The position numbers were made by a program, and so were the translations under genes. From NCBI GenBank assembly GCA_948567375.1, contig OX419757.1:61938001-62002000 (forward strand): a stretch of DNA of 64,000 bases, read 5' to 3'. Below are positions 57,231-64,000 of the stretch, one piece after another (position 1 is the first letter of the stretch; each line of letters starts with the position of its first letter). The DNA is from Lunularia cruciata (lineage: Eukaryota > Streptophyta > Marchantiopsida > Lunulariales > Lunulariaceae). The notes below the pieces were generated by a model. The model saw nothing but the letters and a program-made list of their open reading frames with translations. It searched no databases and was not told the DNA's origin.

Positions 57231-58504
57231 ATTCACATGGTTCTTTTGGGCATCGGCGGTCCACTAAAAGACTAAGTCCGGCAATTACAATATCGACGGA
57301 GCTCATGTGCACGACAGGTCAGCCTGACGTTCAAACCCTCTGCCGGAGTTTATACGTCAGGTATCTTTAGCTCCGTTTGAGCCTTTTCCAACCAGGAATT
57401 CTCTAAATGGGTCGGGTGGTACAACATGCAATAGATCCAGTGGCATTCTCTTTTTATGACAGGTTTAAATTTTCCCGAGAATGAACCTTCCGACTTCGCG
57501 TGGGTAATACAACGTGCAATAGATCGAGCGGGCATTCCCTTTCTATGATAGGTTTAAATTTTCCCGAGAATAAACCTTCCGACTTCTCGTCTTCGCGAGC
57601 TCGACTTTTCTAATTTTTCCATGCAAATTCAATTTTGATTTTCGAGATTGGATGCAGATGTAATATATTTTATTTTTTATTTTTAGATCGTTATTAATGT
57701 TAATTAGGTATGATTTAAAAATAAAATTATTTTATTAATATTTTTTTTGAAATAAAATTTTATTTATATATAAATTATTATTCCATGTTAGTCTTGTGTG
57801 ATTTAAAAATAAATTAATATTATTCGTTGAAATTAAAAATAAGTTTATTTTTGGATCGTTATTAATATTAGTCATATATAATTTAACAGTAAAATTTTTT
57901 TATTAATTTTTTTTAAATAAATTTTATATTTACTTTTAAACCATTAATTTATGTTGATCACGTGTGATTAAAAATAATATTATTTTGTTAATATTATTTG
58001 TATAAAAAAATTTATTTATTAACGAAAATAGGTTCTAGTATTCAAATATAATATTTGTTTTAATAAAAAAATTTATTAATATAATTAATTTTATAAAAAA
58101 GAATTTAAAATTTTATTATTCATAAAATTATAAAAATTTATTTTTTATATAGATTAAAAATACATTTAATGAATATTCCTTTATTAAAATAAATACGAAA
58201 ATATTTTTATTAATTTACAAACCTCTAATTCTTTACTTTGCATAATCTAATCCGAAAACTGGTTACCTACGTCAATATTCCAAAGTGACCTGTCATACAC
58301 AAGTATACAACCTACATCCAAATTAACTACCATATGAAGTTGACGCGTACGTCCAAATTAACTGCCGGACCTATGCACTCCCATGGACACATGATTATGC
58401 TTTTACCGTCAATGTTTTACAGGCTGACGGACGTCAAAATTAACGTACATCATTGAGCCATGTGAAGTGGCCTTCTCTCTGGTTAATTTCTGGTTAATTT
58501 CTGG
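57226..58504. repeat. AT-rich insertion in family A, diverged copy
   Basis: An 87-bp block is doubled (TACAACATGCAATAGATCC at 57,421; TACAACGTGCAATAGATCG about 87 bp on). From 57,650 to 58,230 a very AT-rich, degenerate repeat of roughly 110 bp with GATCGTTATTAAT and GTGTGATTTAAAAATAA. It ends with CTGGTTAATTT three times (58,480-58,510). No terminus or ORF identifies the class. Confidence 0.6.
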
Positions 58505-58755
58505 TTAATTTCCAACGGCTAACTCTCATGGAGCGTGACGGATGCTTGTCCCAGCCACGTTGGTTCATGGCCGTCGACGCCAAGTAGCAAAATCTCGGTC
58601 GTATCTATGCCATAATCCTTTTGGATCCACTTCCTGCTGTTGCTGCAGCTGGTCATGGTATGAGGAAGCTGCGTGCTAGAGCTGCCCGTCTTTTCACCCT
58701 CATCGGCATTCCTTCCATAGTCGCACGTGTTGCCAGAGTCGCTGAAAACTTGTGA
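58505..58755 (+). pseudogene. Family A, diverged copy, 3' part
   Basis: Aligns with the intact copies from LTSMARV to the conserved stop, with in-frame deletions of 18 and 9 nt. One TAG replaces CAG near 58,587. The tail RARAARLFTLIGIPSIVA is identical to the arms. The antisense frame is open throughout. Confidence 0.6.
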
Positions 58756-60945
58756 GGGACTATACTAAGTATATATAGCGTTGGTAATTTGTACGAGGCA
58801 GTAGGACTGGGTCAGTTACAGTAATCTGACCGCGATTGACGTGAAGAGGAGTGTGATGCTTTTTCTTTGGGCAAACGATAATACTTTGCGTAGTGGCTTT
58901 TGGGTTTGGCCATGCTTTGTGCTTCCGAAGGCAAATTACGACGACTCGACCTGGGAAGAGGCACCTCTATGGAGGATAGCCAACAGAGAGAACAGAATCA
59001 TATGACGATGACATGTCATGATGGATACGCATTGTGGCCATGAAGATTATACATGCAGAGTAGTAATTTCGTGGAGTCTGCCTCCCGGTGGAAAGAACAT
59101 GAATTATTTAACTGGGAAGCGCTACGAGTCTTGCCTCGCACACGGAGAGACCAGAGGATGGACTTAGTTCATCGAGAGGCAGATCGGGAGCTGGCCTAAA
59201 GAGAACGATGAGAGACTAACAGAGGCAGGGTTTGTATGTGCTGCGGTCTTATGAAGCAAAAGAAAGAAGCACGGAGCGAGGACGCTGGGCCGAAGGAAGC
59301 ATGAGATTTCAAGCCCACATGGATCAATTGGCTTCCAAGAGGAGACGAGGAGATTCTACCAGAGCAGCGGTTCTTAGAAGTGGCACATGAAGAGGACAGC
59401 AGGATAGACGTCCGGAGCTGGCTTTTCACCCGAACGAAGGGAGTAAACCAGAGTACAATCAATATTGATTTTGAACGCTAGTATGAAGAGAGATGGAGGG
59501 CCTGAAAAGGACAGATGTTTGAAGATGGACACCATGAAAAAAGTGAAAGAGATGACGCGGTGGCGCTAAGAAGGAGCAGGAGGGCAATGGTACAATTCAG
59601 CCAAGCAGAGATTCGAATTACATGCTGCCATGAAGATAACGAGAACAATGGAACAAAGGGCCGTTTGGAATGACATTTGAATGTGTACAAGTGATCGCAG
59701 CAACAGAGTCTGCATTGGTTTAATGATTCGAAGTATGAGGTTGTCAACAACTTCAGATTGAAACAGGGACAACTCAAACTGCTGTAATCAAAACATTTTA
59801 TTTTCTTCAACCATCAAACAAGTGATCTTGACATTCAGTGAGAAAATGGTGCAATAAAGGAAGCATTTTATAAAATGATCTTAACTGAAACCGTTGTCCA
59901 TCTCATGGTCTCCCTCTTGTCTGTCAATCAGTAATATCAAGCGATAAACTTGCAACTGATAATACCTTCGTTCTTCATAGGTCCAACTTCATCGGGAAAG
60001 AGCATATTCACCCATACTGTACTGGCTCGAAATAACAACTTGGCTTCCCGCTGGAGTCCACTCGCTCACAGCTCCAGACGGTGATCAGAGCGGACATAAG
60101 ACGATTTGCCCCTGTTGTTCGGGTTTTCCTACATGCCGCAGATGCTGAATCTTTGAATGTTTTGATCCTATTCATACCGCAGCCTAATCATAAATACAAA
60201 CTGCATAAGGACGAGATGCTTACTGGAGCTAGAGGCCGTACGTGCCGCGTACCAACCGCATGTAGAGATCATAAGAATTTCATTTAAAGGCCGTCCTCCT
60301 TGTTTTCTTTTACTTTCCTCATCACTGTCTTTAGCAGTGTCCTTTCAAGAAATCAAGCATTATGTTACATATTTTCGGTAACGAGAGGAATTGATGTTGA
60401 AAGGAAAGAGTTACTGGTGATCAACGTCCGAAGCAAGGTATACTCATCAATCAATGAGTTTTTCGAATCGAATCGAATTTTGATTACCTAGACTTTGTCA
60501 TGGGACAGTCCTCCGCTTCACACACCTCGAACCAGGCGATTATAGAAATGCGCAGCTCGACGCAGAATCGGTGAAAATATCTCAGGCTTCAAATGCTAGC
60601 TCTTGCGTACCTGCACATCCTCGCCAATGCGGGAGAGGCGTCAATAGGGGAACGGGACACGACAATTGATACAAGAACGGAACTTATCCTCCAACCGTCT
60701 TATTAAAGAGAAATTAAAGATGTTTTGCAGCAGCTATGATTCGATGAAACAAAAGCCGGCGCTTTACAATCCAACAAACCAGCCAATTAATTTCTCCACC
60801 TCTCATCCTCCTTCGCTCACAACCAGCACTCACAGCAACTGCAATTCCCTTCCAGTACCCTATTTCACCTCATCGAGCGCTTTCTTCAGAGCTCTTTCAA
60901 TGCCTCGTTTATCTCCGAAAGGCCTGAAGCCGACGTGACGATTAA

Positions 60946-61485
60946 GTTTCACCCCCTTCGCTCGCAGGTGAAAACGGGAGAAACGGTACATCGTGGTAAA
61001 AGATTGTAACACTATGCGCGTAGATGGGTTGAAAATAAAATATTGTGTTATTAAAGAAAACATATTTATTTGATATTTTGATTAATATTAATAAATATTA
61101 GTTAATATTTTAAAGAGATAAATTTGGATATTATAATAATTTAAAATATATTTTTCTTTAAATTTTAGTTTAATTTTATAATATTAAATTATTATAAATA
61201 TAAGTGATATATTTATATTTAATTTTAGTTTTTAAATAAAATTATTTAAAATAATTCTAAAACTATCATATTTAATATATTATTAATTTTTATTTTAAAA
61301 ATATAAAAAAGGAAAATACAAATACAAAATGAAAAATAAATAAAAAAATATGATTAAATATTTTAGAATACTTACTTGAAACCCATGATAACAATAGAGA
61401 TTTTTAACACTCTAGATGACATATGCTTCATTTGTGTCTCAATCGGGTTCACTAGTCTCAAGACACTAATTGAATTGTACGGATA
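60946..61485. other. AT-rich gene-free DNA
   Basis: 61,030-61,370 is nearly pure A/T with no coding signal. Confidence 0.6.
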
Positions 61486-61677
61486 GTTAGAATTTCTCAA
61501 GTAAGTTGTATTTTGTGGTTATTTGAAACTAATCTTCCTTGTTCATATCAATTTCATAGGTTTCTTGTATACTCCATGACAGTTAGAATTTCTCAAGTAA
61601 GTTGTATTGTGTGGTTATTTGAAACTAATCTTCCTTATTCATATCAATTTCATAGGTTTCTTGTATACTCCAAGACG
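61486..61677. repeat. Tandem duplication, 2 x 96 bp
   Basis: Copies begin GTTAGAATTTCTCAAGTAAG at 61,486 and 61,582; two substitutions noted. Confidence 0.9.
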
Positions 61678-62165
61678 GGGCTATATAGGCTCTCCATTTA
61701 TTATTTGATGGATGAGCACATGATTCCACAAATGAATTAACATGGTATTTATTCTTCTTACTCTGACCAGTGAGGGTGTCTTCATTGAACTAGAAGGTGG
61801 TGTGTGGGGCAAAGAGAGATAGTGGAGCTAGATTGTATAGATTCAGAATTGTAATTAGACTACCTTCATTGAAGAGTCTCTTTTGGTTACATGTTATAGG
61901 AGATAAGTTTAACTATAGGATATTACAAATTCCACTCAATTATGATAATGTAAGAGATTGTGTTCGGGCAGGAGAGTATCATAGAATAGCACGAGGCTTA
62001 CTTCCTTGGTGTTTGGCTAGTCCCGTTGAGACTACCTCTTCCTTATACTTATTACATCATGTTGCAAGAGAAGAGTATCATTAGAGGTTTTAAATTATCT
62101 ACCCAAGTAACTTTTAAGTCTTGATAGTCACTTTTTGCACACTTTGTGCATTATCTATCCGGATG

Positions 62166-62345
62166 AGGTTTGTCAAGGATGGCATATGAGCATTTTAAAG
62201 ATTACTTCTGGACATATGATCTCTTTATGTTTTTATTAGGCTATTGAAGATGGCTAGGTTTGTCAAGGATGGTATATGAGCATTTTAGAGATTGCTTCCG
62301 GACATATGATCTCTCTATGTTTGTATCATGCTATTGCATATGGCT
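62166..62345. repeat. Tandem duplication, 2 x 90 bp
   Basis: Copies begin AGGTTTGTCAAGGATGG at 62,166 and 62,256, each with CCTTTT-free text around GGACATATGATCTCT. The surrounding 61,678-62,545 has no supported gene. Confidence 0.88.
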
Positions 62346-62545
62346 CCATCAATAGTGAGGGGACAGAATCCTACATCACTCAATCACTTGTTAGGTGCTA
62401 GTCTACTTTTTGTGATGTATAAGGATATGAGGGGTATTAGACCAATTGCTATTAGAGAGGTCCTCTTGCATATGGTTAGTTATATCCTTGTCCTTCAACA
62501 TCACTCTCATTTTTTATAGCACCTTAATCCACATCAACTTAGAGT

Positions 62546-63445
62546 TGTTACACCCAAAGGTTATGAAGCTATATCTCTAGGTATTAGTGCACTCCTAAAT
62601 ATCCACCTACAATGGTTGTTCTATAGGTGAATGTTGAGAACACCTTTAATAGCATCTCATGTGTATCCATTTTTAGAGAACTTAGAGAGGCATGTGAGTT
62701 GGCCTATCTCTCACTCACCAAACTTAGAGAAACCTATGAGCTGGCATGTCTCTCACTCATTATGAACCTCATATGGTTATTAAAGTGACGCACCATGGAC
62801 TAAAAAGGCAAGGAACATCAACTCTATCATATTCTTCTAAGGTTAGAACTCCAAGGCACCTCCAAGACTCAAGATATTACTCACTAGAAAAGTCAATTAA
62901 AGAAAAATAATTACAAATAAAAGGATGATGCATATCTCCTTACCCCTAGTTTATATATTTATTAAAAATTTATAAATCAAAATTACTAATTACTATAGTT
63001 TATATATTTATAAAAAAATTATAAACTTAAGTTATTAATTACTAGAATAACTCAAGTTACTAAACTAAAAGTCAAATGAAATCTTCAAATCTAAAAAAAT
63101 ATCTAAACACATGGAAATAATCCCATGGGTAAATGACCCTAGCCTCACTTACTAACTAAGTCAAAGATTCTTTCACATGGGTTATCTTTGAACTATATAA
63201 AAATAAATTATAATAAAAATCTATACCAACAAGGTTTGTGGGGCCCAAGAACTCTCAACTCTTTCCTTGAAGCTAAATAACAAGGAATAATGCCAAGTCA
63301 ACACATTAGACACAAAATAGTTATGCTTACTCTTTTCCTTTCCTCTAGAACCTTTATCCTAGCAAAGACTAACTCTAGCTAATCATTACTTGCAATACTA
63401 AACTTAATATCCCTATAGAGCATACATGCATCAACAGGTGTTACA
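62546..63445 (-). repeat. 3' LTR of gypsy element 6
   Basis: 900 bp with inverted 9-bp termini TGTTACACC and GGTGTTACA. On the minus strand it follows a polypurine-like CAGGGGTAAA. Related to the LTR of element 5 and to the remnant at 25,130-25,300. Confidence 0.75.
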
Positions 63446-63462
63446 TTTACCCCTGAACTACA

Positions 63463-64000
63463 ATTTCACTTTGTACTCAAAGTGACAGTCCCTTTACCTT
63501 CTATGATACAACTTGAACTTATCAAGGTTAATCTATCAAAGTGTCTAACTCCCAACTCCTTGAGATCATAGGTGTAATTGCTCCACACCTTCTCCACTAT
63601 GAAAGGTCCAAAGTACTTAGGCAAGAACTTCTTCTGCACCCTCTTGAATTAAATAGAATCAAATAACATTACCAATCACCTTCCTTGAAGAGCTCACCTT
63701 CTTCTTGCCTTACCTCTTGTCATAGTTCTTCTTTTGTCTCCTTTGGGTTTGCTCCACTTGAACCATAACAACTATTCTTGCTCTTCCAATTCCATGAGCC
63801 GCTCTTTCTCTGATTTCTCTATGTCACCTCCTTGTGACTTCTCCAATTTCCTATGAATGGTTTGAAAAGTAGTAAGATCAAAGTGAATAGGTAAATTTGA
63901 TTCAATACCAAATGCCAAATGCAATGGAGAATATTTGGTGGATGTCTTCATGGTTGTCCTATACTCACACAAAACTGCATGAACCCTCTTGTCCCAATGA
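63463..64000 (-). pseudogene. Integrase end of gypsy element 6, partial
   Basis: Runs in from the window edge. ORF 63,972-63,772 reads EYRTTMKTSTKYSPLHLAFG, the typical integrase core end (usually AYRT.K...P..L.YG), and then a decayed C-terminal domain KKFLPKYFGPFIVEKVW near 63,620. Stops and small indels separate the pieces. The rest of the element lies outside the window. Confidence 0.75.

Larger units (their letters stand above)
54660..60945. repeat. Diverged fold-back copy of the region 2 family
   Basis: 54,720-54,900 and 55,800-57,225 match 18,775-21,140; 58,505-60,120 matches 21,170-22,830, all in the same orientation. Then 60,385-60,945 matches the family C/A leader end in reverse. 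Identity is much lower than between the arms. It lacks the hAT MITE (empty site at 56,615-56,622) and has two private insertions (55,060-55,700 and 57,226-58,504). The stretch 60,121-60,384 is private and has no supported gene. Confidence 0.8.

Noticed and set aside
61797-62084. 95-codon ORF
   Set aside because: Starts at GTG, has no recognisable domain and lies between small tandem duplications.
63772-63972. Host gene candidate at the window edge
   Set aside because: The motif pattern is the end of a gypsy integrase core, adjacent to an LTR.

Overview
The window looks like nuclear DNA of a land plant. The evidence is several chromodomain-type Ty3/gypsy retrotransposons whose primer sites match plant initiator-Met tRNA (TGGTATCAGAGC), MULE- and hAT-type DNA elements with 9-bp and 8-bp target duplications, spliced gene structures and long AT-rich intergenic DNA. 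No bacterial operon, rRNA, tRNA or CRISPR array was seen. I cannot name the species. Almost everything is repeat-derived, so the region is probably heterochromatic or ampliconic.

Region 1 (1-6,945) holds a decayed unknown gene on the minus strand (1-916), gene-free DNA, and a Pack-MULE-like element (3,369-6,936) flanked by the perfect 9-bp duplication AATTTTATA and carrying coiled-coil gene fragments.

Region 2 (6,771-23,937) is a large amplified structure. Two inverted arms of about 5.3 kb (6,771-12,110 and 18,600-23,937) flank a centre made of a 2.67-kb almost identical direct copy of the right arm (12,388-15,059), a small fragment from another paralogue, an inverted junction, and seven tandem units of about 423 bp (15,486-18,444). 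Junctions are stitched with filler made of a few repeated words. The arms carry an unrecognised multicopy gene (here family A, 177 aa, with an intron just upstream of the ATG), smaller ORFs (families B, C, D) and a 0.6-kb hAT MITE.

Region 3 (23,938-47,090) is a retrotransposon nest. A young Ty3 chromovirus (27,204-32,844, minus) sits in the gag of an older copy of the same family (26,365-37,660, plus), which sits in the reverse transcriptase of a third, older gypsy element (minus). Next to it are a decayed relative (38,582-42,467) with two solo LTRs of another family, and a further gypsy element (42,468-47,090) whose LTR holds a solo LTR of the chromovirus family. The chromovirus LTRs contain multi-unit heat-shock-element-like arrays upstream of a TATA box.

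Region 4 (47,100-64,000) has small tandem repeats, a rearranged fragment of the region 2 family (47,555-48,990), mostly gene-free DNA with a possible organelle-derived stretch, coiled-coil exon fragments (53,461-53,914), minisatellites, a diverged fold-back copy of the region 2 family (54,660-60,945) that preserves the empty hAT site, and the 3' end of another gypsy element (62,546-64,000, minus).

No clearly intact cellular gene of known function is present. The best candidates for something new are the family A gene with its tandemly amplified 3' half, and the heat-shock-element-rich LTRs.
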